From Brachionus koreanus (Eukaryota > Rotifera > Eurotatoria > Ploima > Brachionidae), in contig PJRA01000412.1 of the NCBI GenBank assembly GCA_016987375.1, positions 1,295,671-1,325,637 on the forward strand: a stretch of 29,967 bases of DNA, read 5' to 3'. The number at the start of each line of letters is the position of its first letter. Position 1 is the stretch's first letter. Positions 1-11,107 of the stretch are shown here, piece by piece. The notes under the pieces were generated by a model that was not told the DNA's origin, searched no databases, and saw nothing but the letters and a program-made list of their open reading frames with translations. The position numbers and the translations under genes are program-made.

Positions 1-1243
1 AGCAGCAAAAGGTTTTATTTATAAAAATCAAACAAAAAATAAAATACAAATGCATAATTTTATAGTTTTCAATCATTTGATGGATTATCCGTTTATCTTT
101 TAATAATAATAATAATAATAATGTATATTCAATTTAGTTAAACTAAATTGACAAAGCAGGATAACTAATAGAATCCCACTATAGTAGACTTTTCTTTGTA
201 TTCTACCGACATTGCTGATTTCATTTTCGCTTTTTTTGCTGATTTTTTTTTCTTAAATATTGAAATATCTTTTACCCACTTATATTATTTTTTGGAATTT
301 TTGACAACAAATTTTATGACTAAAATCGAGCCAATTTTTTAAACAACAAAAGTTTAGTTTTGTGTTATTTTAATGATTTTTATCGATATTGTTTTTTGAT
401 TTTAAAATAGTATATAAAATAATTAATCAATGTACCTGTACAAGTTATAAATGATTAATGATATTAACCTATATCAGATCGAATGATTAACAAGTTTAAT
501 TCAATAAAATTCCTTCTAATTTTTTTTACATTTATTATTTTTCAAATGATATTCATTCTAAATTCTAAAAATTCATAATTTTTATCAAAAAAATTATGAT
601 GAAAAAATAGCTCTCTGTTAAAAAAGAATATTTTATTGAAAAATATCCTAAAATAAATTTGATTTTCATGTTTTTTAATTTTTTTTAACTCAATTCAATA
701 TAATAAAAAAAATATTTAAAGAAAACATTTGAATATATTCTAAAGTTTTAATTAGCTCTATCTAAAGTCCCATATTAAGAAACTTAAGAAAAATAACGAA
801 TTTTAATTATCAAATAGACAAATTTGGTAGTTTAAGTGCTCAATCAATTCAAAAATTTTTAGCTCGACTTTTATTTTATATTCACAAACATGCATTTATG
901 AAAAATTTAATTGTATCTTTAACGAATTATGATTTAAACATCTGTTTTTAATTGAAATTTAAAAGAGTTAGCAAAAACCCATCTAAATACTTCTATTCAA
1001 ATGCAAAGTATGATTAGCAAAAATTGGTTTTTAAGAATTGTACAATCAAATCTTCTATTTGTTTTTAGAAATTGAATTCGAATTAAAGATGAATAATACA
1101 TTTAGTGAATTAAAGACATAGTTTTGCTCTGTCAAACACAAATTAAATTCATTTTATTGCTAAATTAAAATACTCATGTTTCTAAATACTTAGCTTAGAA
1201 CTTTGATCCAAAAATAAGACCTTACTTTACTTTTAAATTTTAG
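1..1243. other. AT-rich upstream region, no gene seen
   Basis: No open frame of coding character was seen on either strand. The stretch is homopolymer-rich A/T sequence with an (AAT)n microsatellite at about 101-122. It precedes the splice-acceptor-like TTTTAG at 1239-1243, so it is either intergenic or the 5' intron of the next gene. I looked for Cys/His clusters that could be the missing RING or B-box exons of the downstream TRIM-NHL gene and saw none. Confidence 0.6.
101..122. repeat. (AAT)n microsatellite
   Basis: About seven tandem AAT units lie in the AT-rich flank. No function is suggested. Confidence 0.9.
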
Positions 1244-1264
1244 ATAACAACTTCTTTCCAAATC

Positions 1265-3854
1265 ATGTCTATTGACCTGGGTGAATTTGCAGGAACAGAT
1301 CAAACAAATACCAACAGCTTCAATGAACAATACAACCAGTTCGTTCAATGTTTAAATGAAAAGTAACCTATCCACATTTTTTGTTTTAAGTTTTGAATTA
1401 TTTTTTATTTAAGAAAAGACGAGCTTTTTAATCATCAAGAAAGGCTTACTAATACTTATCAAGCTCAAAAAGCAAATTTATTAACTCAAATAAATGGTTC
1501 TACACAAAAAAAAGTTTCTCAAGTAGCATAAAATACTAAAATTTTAACATTTTTAAAAGGTTTTTTTTTTATTTTTTTTTGAATAGCTTGACATTCTTTA
1601 TAACAGAATTTATGAGAAACTAGAAGCTGGAATTCATGAAGTTAATTTGCGTAAAAAAGAATTGGAAGCACAAATTCAACAATATGAGAATTTTGAAATA
1701 CTGCTTGAGGCTTCGAGAGACAAAAACCAGAATTTTGATGAATTTACAGAAGACGATGCTTTAATGATTAGCGACTATCAGGATGGTGAGCTAAATGAGA
1801 CTATCGTAAATTTGTCTGATAATGAAAAGCGAATTAAAATGGAAGAACATAGGGAAACTATCGAACTATTAATCAATGAATATTTAGTGGTAGATAATTT
1901 ATTGAATGAAATTTCAGATGGCATTTTGAATCTAAATGAATTAAATATAGATGAAGTTGAAATTCCAATCGACGTTGTGGTCTCACCAAATAAAACCATC
2001 TCTTCTCTTGACTTGGTCGACTATTCACAATTCAAAATGGAAACCGAACTAAGCGATAACTTTTCATTTAAAAAAAATTCCAAATGTTACATTACTTTGT
2101 CGTTTCCGGAAAAAACTGAACTAAGAAATGCCGAGGACTCAAAAAATCTTCATAAATACCTCAAAATAGAAATGTATGATTCACAAAAAAATCCGGTTGC
2201 TTTTGAACTAAAAGAAAAAGTAAATCCTGGCATTCACTTTATTCGTGTGTACTTCATTCCGCAATCAAAAGGAATTTTCAAGCTTCATGTCACATTTAAA
2301 AATAATGAAATACCAAATAGCCCATTTCACTTTGTAGTAATTGATGAGTCTCTTCAACAATCGTCTCTTTCTATGTCGAACACCAATCTAGCTGTTTCTA
2401 CTGGTTCAAGTACAAATTTTGCCACTGATGGATATTTGGTGCAAAATGATGGATCAATTAATCCAACACTATTTGGACCTCCAGTGAAACGCAGCGAATT
2501 GGCACAGAACAATGCGCAAATGCCACCCAGTCTCCCGTCTCTAAACGTTGGACGTGGACGTCTTTTGAAAATAAACCGAACCAATCAAACAAATGATTCT
2601 TTGTTTTGTAAAAAATTAGTTACTGAAAATCCGCTCTGTGTTTCCTCACCATTCAAACGAAAAAGTCCCGAAATCACCATTGATTCAAATAACAATCAAT
2701 TTTTAAATGAAGATCTTATGGACACTGAAGATAGCAACGGATCTGGTAAATTGCCAAAATTGTCCCAAATTTCAAGATCAAATAATCAACGATTTTCAAA
2801 TTCTGTTAATTCGAAGACTTATTCTGGGATGAATATATTGAGCAGTTATCTAAGAAAATTTTTGAATGGTTCAAACAGATGGAATTTTGATCAAATTCCT
2901 CCATTGAAAGCTCAATTTCAAAGAAAATTCAGTAATCTAAGTTATCCGATCGGCTTGCGTTCATGTAGTATGAGAAATTGGCTGATTGTGTGTGACAATG
3001 GAACAAATTCAATAAAAATATTTGAAAAATCAACTGGTGAATTGATAAAACAAATAGAAGAAGACAATTTGCTTAAGCTGCGTAGACCCTCAGCTGTGAT
3101 TTTGTGCGAGAGAAGTTCCGAAATGTATGTAAAAGATGATAAGGAAATTTTTGTATTTGATTTAGAAGAGGATTGCAAAATGGTAAGAAAATTTGGAAGC
3201 GGAATTTTGAGTAAACCATATGGATTAGCTTATGACGAACAAGAGAATATTGTATGTGTAGATGCTAATCTACATAATCCTTTAATTCACATATTTGATA
3301 AAAAGTCGGGTATGCTCATTAAATCTAAACCCTACCATCCGTCAATGAAATTGTATGCCAATTCACATGTATTAAATCAGCGATTTGGTCAAAATGGAAC
3401 TTTAGCCCAACGAATGCAAGCATTCGATAAAACCAAGGTTCGTTTCATCTGCAGCAATAGAAACTCCATTTATGCCAGTGATTTGGGAAGAAGCATAGTT
3501 TATAAGACAAATTTAGATGGTCATATTGAACTTGCTTTTGGCTTTCATGGAAAGCGAAAAGGCGAATTTTTTGAACCATCGGGTATATTTGTTGAAGAAG
3601 ATGGCCAAGCTATACTCATCGGCGATAGCAAAAATGATAGACTTCAAGTACATGCTTGAAAGATTTTTTTAGGATAGAATTTTAATCTTTAATTTTAGAT
3701 TTATGATCAAAATGGAAGATATAGATGTGAAATTATGTTTCTTGGTGAAAAATGTGTGCGTCCAAGTGACATTTATATTGATAATGAAGGATGCCTATAT
3801 GTTTCATGTTTTATCCAACATTGCGTAAAAAAATACAAGCTAATCACCGATTAG
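1265..3854 (+). CDS. TRIM-NHL-class protein (coiled coil, filamin, NHL repeats), no RING or B-box visible
   Basis: I join four exons, 1265-1362, 1414-1522, 1587-3647 and 3699-3854, giving 807 residues; phases agree at every GT...AG junction. The first 190 or so residues are charged, helical and coiled-coil-like. Residues about 214-323 form a filamin/ABP280 immunoglobulin-like repeat, ending in NNEIPNSPFHFVVID. A Ser/Asn-rich linker follows. Residues about 515 to the end are NHL beta-propeller repeats, the clearest being GEFFEPSGIFVEEDGQ followed by DSKNDRLQ, which runs across the last intron. Filamin plus NHL is the layout of TRIM2/TRIM3 and LIN-41/TRIM71, which act as ubiquitin ligases or RNA-binding repressors. 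The RING and B-boxes of those proteins are absent here. Brat shows that RING-less relatives exist, so a non-ligase role is possible. The ATG at 1265 is the first in frame after the TTTTAG acceptor ending at 1243, but the frame is open back to that acceptor, so an upstream coding exon cannot be excluded. AATAAA signals occur near 3975 and 4007. Family call is firm; the exact orthologue is not. Confidence 0.85.
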
Positions 3855-4442
3855 ACCGGTTTAAAGAAAAAAACTTTTCTTGTTATGAATATTTTGTTGA
3901 TTTTCTAATGAAATAATTTCGATTTTTTGTAAGTGAAAATTAAATTTTCCTATTTTTTTCTCTTTTGACCTTTGAATAAAAAAATTATCCGTGCTTTTTT
4001 AAGATTTAAATAAAATCGAATTGTAAATTAAGTTATTGAAATTTGTTTATTTTTCTTATACCATGAAACAAGAACTATTAGATAAATGTTGGAATTTTTT
4101 AAATAATACAATTAAGTAAAAACTAATTTTATACTTATAAATGTATTAATAAATGTAACAGATTATTTTTTAATCCAACTGTTATGCTTAAAAAACAGAC
4201 CAGATCTAATAAATATGAATTAAAAGAAACATATTTATTTTTTAGAATCCTATTAAAAAAAAAGTAAATTCAAAGTTCGCCTAAATTAAAAGAAAGCTCC
4301 ACTGTTTTAGTCCTTTAACTTAATTCAACTAAAAATTTTCTATTGCCTAAAGAATATTTAAATAAAATTCATTATCGAAATTAACTTAGCAAGTTTTTTA
4401 TTAATTTTATTTATTCAATCTTTAAATTGATGAAAAATCTAA
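3855..4442. other. Convergent intergenic region
   Basis: This AT-rich spacer lies between the 3' ends of the TRIM-NHL gene (plus) and the SMP-like gene (minus). It holds AATAAA-type polyadenylation signals in both orientations: plus strand near 3975 and 4007, and several TTTATT, read as AATAAA on the minus strand, near 4396-4416. No other gene was seen. Confidence 0.6.
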
Positions 4443-4667
4443 TTATTGTTGATTTTTGCTCGCTGCCGATTGTGCTCTGGCAGCAAATCCACTTTGAGCT
4501 GTTGGCGAAGATGGATTTTTAGCACCAGATGATTGAATTCGACTGGCAGCTGACATATCCATTTGCGAGCTTTTTCCTGAAGAAGAATGTGATCCGCTAC
4601 CTTTTACGCCACTTCCACTAGAGTGGCTTGAGCTTTGTCCACCACTTTGTCCATGTCCGCGTGTCAT
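4443..4667 (-). CDS. Small SMP/LEA-like protein, 74 aa
   Basis: An intronless gene starting at the ATG at 4667 and ending just before the terminal stop. Residues 1-36 are almost only Gly, Ser, His, Gln and Lys and look disordered. Residues 37-72 carry SAASRIQSSGAKN, a short spacer, then GFAARAQSAASKN. That pairing of an A-A-x-I-Q-S box with an A-A-x-A-Q-S-A-A-x-N box is the signature of the seed maturation protein (SMP) family, a group of late-embryogenesis-abundant proteins linked to desiccation tolerance in plants and also found as very small proteins in fungi and some invertebrates. I infer a hydrophilic, stress- or dormancy-associated protein; the sequence itself does not show the physiology. 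No signal peptide or membrane segment is present. A TATA-like TATTTAAG lies about 55 bases upstream. The neighbouring small gene is on the same strand with 193 bases between them. Its higher G+C than the flanks and clean codon structure support a real gene. Confidence 0.72.
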   Translation of the reverse strand: MTRGHGQSGGQSSSHSSGSGVKGSGSHSSSGKSSQMDMSAASRIQSSGAKNPSSPTAQSGFAARAQSAASKNQQ

Positions 4668-4718
4668 TTTTGATAATTGGTAATCTTTTATTTAATTATT
4701 TTTTCAATTTTACAGTTG

Positions 4719-4726
4719 CTTAAATA
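4719..4726 (-). promoter_or_regulatory. Possible TATA box of the SMP-like gene
   Basis: TATTTAAG on the minus strand, 52-59 bases before the ATG at 4667. A TATA box at this place would put transcription start near 4690-4695 and give a short leader. In such AT-rich sequence a chance match is quite possible. Confidence 0.3.
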
Positions 4727-4860
4727 GCTCTCATTAACAAGAAAAAAATACTTCAATTCTAAATTTAAAAAAATAACAAAACTGAAAATAAACTTTTATT
4801 AATAGAACAAACAAAATATAAAAATTTAAATCTTTTAATAGCAAAAAAAGAAAAATATAT

Positions 4861-5118
4861 TTATCGTGCATTTTGACTTGGTGTTTGTTGAGGATTATAT
4901 TGTGTTGGAAGTTGTTGTCCTTGGAATTGTGGACAAATGTACCCTCCTTGATAGGGCTGACATGTATAACCACTTTGATATTGTGGACAGACGTGTTTTT
5001 CACCAAATTGTGAACAAACATGATCACTGTGACAGACATGACCACACACTGGGCATTTCCCATGGTGTCCGTGACCACAAATATGACCATGGCCTCCGCA
5101 TATATGACATCCGTGCAT
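4861..5118 (-). CDS. Cys/His-rich small protein with 9-residue repeats, 85 aa
   Basis: I do not recognise a named family. The intronless frame starts at the ATG at 5118. The first 32 residues hold C4, C7, C14, C22, C25 and C29 among many His and Gly, including two C-x2-C pairs (C4/C7 and C22/C25) and an HGHHG run. Residues 33-68 are four tandem 9-mers, HVCSQFGEK, HVCPQYQSG, YTCQPYQGG and YICPQFQGQ, each with one central Cys. The tail is Gln/Pro-rich. In all there are 10 Cys and 11 His in 85 residues, which strongly suggests metal (zinc or copper) binding or disulfide cross-linking. There is no signal peptide, so an intracellular metal-binding role is the simpler guess. A TTTATT (AATAAA on the minus strand) lies about 60 bases past the stop. 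It is in tandem with the SMP-like gene, upstream of it on the same strand. The overlapping plus-strand frame is A/T-biased nonsense and is treated as a shadow. Confidence 0.72.
   Translation of the reverse strand: MHGCHICGGHGHICGHGHHGKCPVCGHVCHSDHVCSQFGEKHVCPQYQSGYTCQPYQGGYICPQFQGQQLPTQYNPQQTPSQNAR
4915..5022 (-). repeat. Four tandem 27-base units encoding Cys-centred 9-mers
   Basis: Units at 4996-5022, 4969-4995, 4942-4968 and 4915-4941 encode repeats of the form [HY]-x-C-x-x-[FY]-x-x-x inside the Cys/His-rich protein. They differ at several positions, so the repeat is not a recent perfect duplication. Confidence 0.75.
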
Positions 5119-6243
5119 TTTAGAAAAATTTAAGATTACAAGTTGAATATAATTTTGAATACATTTTATTTAATCTTTATTAAAAAAGGATGGGTAGTTT
5201 AAAATTAAAAAAAGATTGTATTCAACTAAAAATAAGTAATCAAATTTTTTTTTGAAAACTAAAAATCAAATTGCGTTATTTATTATCTAAAAAAATTTCC
5301 AAAATTTTTTCGAGGAATTTTAATCAAAAAATTTTTCTAAAATTAAAGTATTTTTATTTTAAACCCATATAGGTTTAAATCAAGTAGTCAAAATAAAACT
5401 AAATGGAAACAAATTATCTAAAACTAATTAAAGAATAGAATTTAAAAATGCTTTTTAGGTTTTTATAGCGAGCCTAAAGTCAAATGTCTGAACTAAAACA
5501 AATTTTAAGGAATAGCTTTTTTAAAAAAATAGACATTGAGTCAATTATAAATTTAAGTGCTTATTTACATGAAAAACGAAAGATCCTTTGATACCATATT
5601 ATTTAGTTTAATCCTATTTAAAATGCTTTTTTTAATTTTGAAGTCGAAGAATAATAAATTTATTTTAAAAACAATATTGACCGAATTTGAAAATAAAAAG
5701 TTTTGGTCTACATACGGTATGAATTTAGTCGTTATACTTTTCTATAAGCCATAATTTATTGTTATCTTAAGAATATAATTTTTCAAAAATGGCTAAGTGC
5801 TTTGAATCTGTACATATTTGACAAAAGTTTTAAATTAAAAAAGAAACAATCAAATTTTTAATATTTTTTAAAATTTGAGACCATTTTTAATCATATAAAG
5901 ACATAGATGGTTTTTTGGATTTTAAATTTGAAAAAAAAAATTTTAATTAAAAATATTTCATAAATTTTTATTTAATTTAAGAAGAAATTTCAAAATGTTT
6001 AAAAAAAATGTATATTTATTTCTTTGAAAATATAAAAATTCAATTTAATTCCTTTTTAGGAGGAAAAAATATTTTAATAAAAATTGCAAAGTTGGCTAAC
6101 TAGGACGAATTCAGTCACACTAAGTCTAAGCAGCTTATTTAAATTAGGACAATATCGTATTTCTATCATTTATTTTTCTCTTTTTTCAGGTATCAGATGT
6201 TTAAAATTTTTTCTTTGAATATAAAGTGCTTTTGAATCGATTA

Positions 6244-6296
6244 CTACAAATAAGTATATTTAATCCAAGGTTTGCTCTGGATTTACTTATTTGTAG
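6244..6296. repeat. Inverted repeat / hairpin
   Basis: Arms 6244-6267 and 6278-6296 pair over 19 bases (13 plus 6) with one 5-base bulge at 6257-6261 and a 10-base loop. The pairing is perfect outside the bulge. It could be a small folded RNA, a foldback-element relic or chance. Confidence 0.6.
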
Positions 6297-7953
6297 AGTC
6301 AAGTAGCGTTTTATTTTTACTAAAATGCCTTTTAAAAAAGAAAATTATGTAAAAATTTCAAATTTTTTATGTTGTTTGTTTTTAATTGAACGAAAATAAT
6401 AATTAAGCCCTTCTTAGAAACCCAAATAGATTTTCTATTAAATAATCGATTAAGTACTTTAAATTAAATTTTTAATTACATAATTTTATTAAAAAAGTGG
6501 ATGCAATGTGTATATACAAAATTAGCTTTCATTGGGTTCATTGAATCAAAAACTCAAAACTCAAACATTATTGATTTTTGATTAGAAAAAAATAACAACT
6601 AAGAATTTTAATATTTAATGATTTGAATTGAATTGAATTTGGGCTAATTTAAGACTCGTATTTTGAATGATTTAATTTTCACCTAAAAAATTATGCATTT
6701 TTAAATTTGAATCAAAAGAAACTAAATAAATGAGGTTAATCATTCAAGAATCCTAAATTTTATTCACTTATTTGTAAGCACATATTGTTTATTTTTGAAT
6801 TAAATAAAATTAAAAATGATCCAATTTTCAACATCATATTCAATAAAAGAATTCATTTCACAGTCCAATTTAAATGCCAGAGACATTGTTTTATTCTTAA
6901 TGTAAATAATCCCGAATTTTATAAATTGCCATTTAAGAAAATTTTATAAAAATTTTATAATCAAGATTTAATTTTTGGTTGAGCTTAATTTGGTTAGCAT
7001 TTCGATAAGAAATCATTGCACTGACATTTTTATCACAAAATTCCACATAATTTTTGTTGACCAAAAATATTACCATCTATCTTTAAATGTCTACTTATAT
7101 CTAAATTTATACTAGTTTTAGATTTGTATAAAAATATTCTCTCTTTGTTTAATCTTGGATTAAGAATCGAAGTTAGATAACTTTAAATATATTTTCCGTC
7201 CATTTTGTATTCTAAATAGATATAAGATTAGGGCATACAAAATATTATAGTTAATTGTATAAGCTTTCTAAATTAAAGAGGCTTTATATCTTGACATTTT
7301 GATTTCTAAAGTTTCATTTTAGGAAAATATTTTGTAACATTTTTTCAACAGTTTTTAAGAAAAGTTTTCAAAATTTAAAAAATATAAATTTTCCTTAATT
7401 TGTTTTTTCATCCATTAAAATGAAATCTATAGAGTATTTATTATGTAATAATTTGTTGCTAATTATTTTCTTAATAAAAATAATATACAAAATACAATAA
7501 TTGCTCCTCAAATTAAAGGCCTATAAAATTAGTTAGATGTCTTTATTAAAATATTTTAAAATCAAAAAAATCAATAAACTAAATAAATAAGTAAGTGTGT
7601 ATCATGTAATGAATTTTTAATTTAACAAAATGGTTAAAAAGGACCAACAATTTATAGCAATTATCATTTTAGTTTTTGAATTTAATAAAATTTGCTCATA
7701 GTAGACCTAATTTGTGAAACTAGGTTTGACTGAAGAAAATTAATTTTTAAGTGTATATCTTTGTTTAAAAAAAACTTAGACTCTAGTATCTTAGTGAATT
7801 TTAAATTGTTAATGCTTCTATTGTATTTCATTTCTTGTTGCAAATGCCTTAAATAATTTTAAAAGTTAATTAACAAAACTTATATCTTGGTCTTTTTTTT
7901 ATTAGATTCTTGTTGTAAAGAGAAAAAGTTAAATAAATAGAAAAAAAGGTAAA

Positions 7954-8031
7954 ATGACTGATTCTAGCGAAAGACGGGACAAAGTTGCTCATTTGGCTAT
8001 TATTCAAATTTTTGAGGCATTTTTTCAATAA
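7954..8031 (+). CDS. Possible small ORF or 5' exon, 25 aa
   Basis: An ATG-initiated frame encoding MTDSSERRDKVAHLAIIQIF and five more residues, then TAA. It is much less A/T-biased than its surroundings over 7954-8015. No domain is recognised. It might be a short peptide gene, a leader exon of Shroom, or chance. Confidence 0.18.
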   Translation: MTDSSERRDKVAHLAIIQIFEAFFQ

Positions 8032-11000
8032 AATAATCATTCTTACTCATTGTATTAATTACAATCACGTAGTTTTGAAAAATAATATTTAACTTAAACG
8101 CTATATTAGATGACTTTTCTTTAGAAAAAGCTTAAATAGAATTGCAAAACTAGGACCATAGTGTAAAATTGCACGGACAACTGTGTCACTATGCTTAATA
8201 AGTGTATTTGTTTAGTGGACTAGTTTCTCTATAATGGACTAAAAAAATTTATATAAACGAAAAACCAACTTAAAAAAAGAATAAACAAATTAAATTTAAA
8301 AATTTTAAATTTAATTTCTGAATGAAATTAACCTTGTGAATAGAAATTTTCCTATTTTTTCATTATTTTTAGCCTTTGGTCTTTATGTCTCAATCTATCG
8401 GAAAAGCTTGAGGAAAACGATTTAGCGAAAATATTCTATAAAATGAACTGTTGTGCTTTTTTTAATTTTAATTTTTTTCGGCTATATTTAACTTGTATAG
8501 GGTGCATTATTTTATGCATACAAATTTTATTCAAACCAACAACAACTATTTTTGGCTTTAGTGAATTAATTTTTATGAGAGAACTTTTTAATTATTGATA
8601 TTTATATATATATATAGCAAACTAAATATAAAAAAGTAAACGTTGCAGATTTTTTTCGAATGAAAATACTAGGAAATTATTTAAAATTATTTACTAGATT
8701 AAATAGACTTAATTAAACTTTGAATTTCGATATATTTGTTTAGGTGTCGATGTTTCAAAAAATGGGTTAAAAACTTAAGAAGTTGAATCATATGCTAAAC
8801 ATTATTTAATGCAAATTATTTTTAAAGATTTAAAATAATCAACACAAATTCTATCAGATTTGTTTGTCTATTATGAAAGCTTTGACGACATTGATCAAAA
8901 CCCATAATACGATGGATAATCTAAAAAAATTTTAATCCCTTATCAAATATATTTATTGATAGAAAACATTTCATTTTATTTTTTAGGAAATTGTTTATTT
9001 ACGACAAAGGCTAATCTCATTTGTATGGTAAACTTGTCAACTTAAAAATTATCGTGATTTTAACCAAATAAGATAATTCTATTCACAATATTTAAAATCA
9101 TACCCAATTAGAGTATTAAATTACCGATACGCTCAAATATCATCATTTTAAGTAAAGACAAGTTAAATATTGTTAAATTTTTATTTTAAAAAATTAATTT
9201 CTAATTTTACTATTTATTCAGGTTTTCCAAGACACTAGAGTATTTAAAATATAATTATAAACAATGGAAACTATTTTCTAACAAATTCTGTGCACATAAT
9301 ATAAAAAAATCTTGAGTCAGCAAGTCAAAAAATATATTTTTTATCATATATGGCTTGAAGATTATAAATGACATGTAATTAACTTTGAAAAACATTTTTA
9401 TTATTTTAAGTCAAAATAAGATTTGCAAATTTTATTTAAAGTTTTTTTTTTTGACCTAATAAATACCAGATTTTAATATTTGATTTTTTTTACTAAGATT
9501 AATGCTCCTTAAAAATTTACGAAATTCACAAAATTTAAAATTTTTCTATTCGAACTAAAATTACAGAAAATTTTCATTGAAAGTAACAAGCAAAATTGTT
9601 TTCTTATTAAAATATTATTTTTAACAATCGTTTAAAATAGATTCAAAATAGGATGATCATACGAAGATTAATTTCTTCCTTAAACAACAATTTTAAAGGT
9701 TCAATGAATTTCAATAAATAAAAGTCAATATCAAAATTTGTCTTTAAGAAATAATTTTTCTAAAATTATTCTATTTAATTCGAACTATTAGAGCTTTGAA
9801 AAGTAGCTATTTTCCAAGTGATTTAATCTATCACTAAACACAGTGTTAATATTTTAATTAGAATTTTCTTTTCCATGGCTATATCTTAACTATTTGATAA
9901 TATTTACAAAATCTAAGATCTGGTTTTTATAAACCTAAACTAAACTTGATAGTTTTGAATATAAATTGTAATCCTACTTTCAAGGTCTCAATTTTCCAAA
10001 TAAATTTTTAGTTATAACAATTGCTTAAGAATAAAAGTGTAAATTTAAGATTTTTTTTAATATAAGGACTTAAATTTCAATCAAATAGTAACATAAAAAT
10101 GTGATTGATTGATTTATTAGGTTCTAATATTTTATGGCAACATAAAATTTAAAAGCTTTTCGATGAAAATTTAAAGGATCTATTTAAAAAAAAAACAAAA
10201 AAAAATTGTATCCTTCAGTTTAATTCTAAAATTAAACACGTGCTTTTAGTTTTCAGAATTGAATAATCAAAATTAGCTTTAGTTTATATATTTTTTAATC
10301 AAACAATTAAATAAACAAAAGTTGTAATTAAAAGTAGATATAATAAGAAGCAAATAAAATTGTGTAAATATCTAAGTTCATTAAAAAAATAAGAAGCTTT
10401 TGATCTAATAAAAAGATAAGTTGTTGTTGTTGTTTTTTTTTTAGAAAAATAAATCAACAAAAGAATTACTGAAAATTTTTGTTCAAAATTATAAAATTTA
10501 TGATTAAAAATTTCAAAATAAAGAGACAATATTACCATGGAAGTAAAACATTTTTCGATAAGGTTTTTCTTGTTAAGAAAAAACAAGCATTTAAAATATT
10601 TAGAAAAATTAGAATCAATTAGAATTTTTTCAGTTTTTGAATTATAAATTTTCTGTATCTTTGAGTTCACAATAAATTTGTTAAATGCTAAAGATTGAAT
10701 TTATTTTATTTTAGTAAATAGATTTCTATTAAATTTTAATACGTTACAATGCTGTCAAAATATTAATTAAAAAAATTTAAAAAAAAAAACAATAGGTATC
10801 TTGAAGTTTTTTAGTTAGACAAAATTTTAGCTGATTCGTTTAGCTAATTACAACTACTTAGCTTCATGATATGAGCTTTTACTTATTCGTTTACTATTTC
10901 TTGTTTTTTTTTCATTTATACTGTTTTCGATCCCATCGAGTTTCGGCTTTAATAAATTTTTCTAATGACGGACACCGACTCAAATATTTATGAGATTTTA

Positions 11001-11075
11001 ACTATGTGTTTTTTAAATATTTTTCTAAAAATTCATCAATCTAAAATCATAATCATAATTTATTAATTAAATTCC

Positions 11076-11107
11076 TATAAATACAATTTTCGGTCCTAAT
11101 CTTTCAG
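11076..11107 (+). promoter_or_regulatory. Candidate core promoter (TATA box plus initiator)
   Basis: TATAAATA at 11076-11083 is followed by TTTCAGCAC, whose initiator-like TCAG has its A at 11106, exactly 30 bases after the first T of the TATA box. That is the usual metazoan spacing. The flanking 200 bases are a little less A/T-rich than the neighbourhood. If used, it could drive Shroom, with a leader exon spliced to the acceptor at 14140. Confidence 0.28.

Noticed and set aside
1778..3178. Minus-strand frames within the TRIM-NHL exon
   Set aside because: Antisense shadows of the long plus-strand coding exon, with no domain of their own.
5557..5754. Plus-strand open frame of 65 residues
   Set aside because: A/T-driven residues only, not ATG-started, no recognisable feature.
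10299..10670. Minus-strand open frame of 123 residues
   Set aside because: Composition is Phe, Leu, Ile, Lys, Asn and Tyr from A/T-rich DNA, with no domain, no upstream acceptor pattern and a Thr run caused by a GTT microsatellite. It looks like a chance frame.
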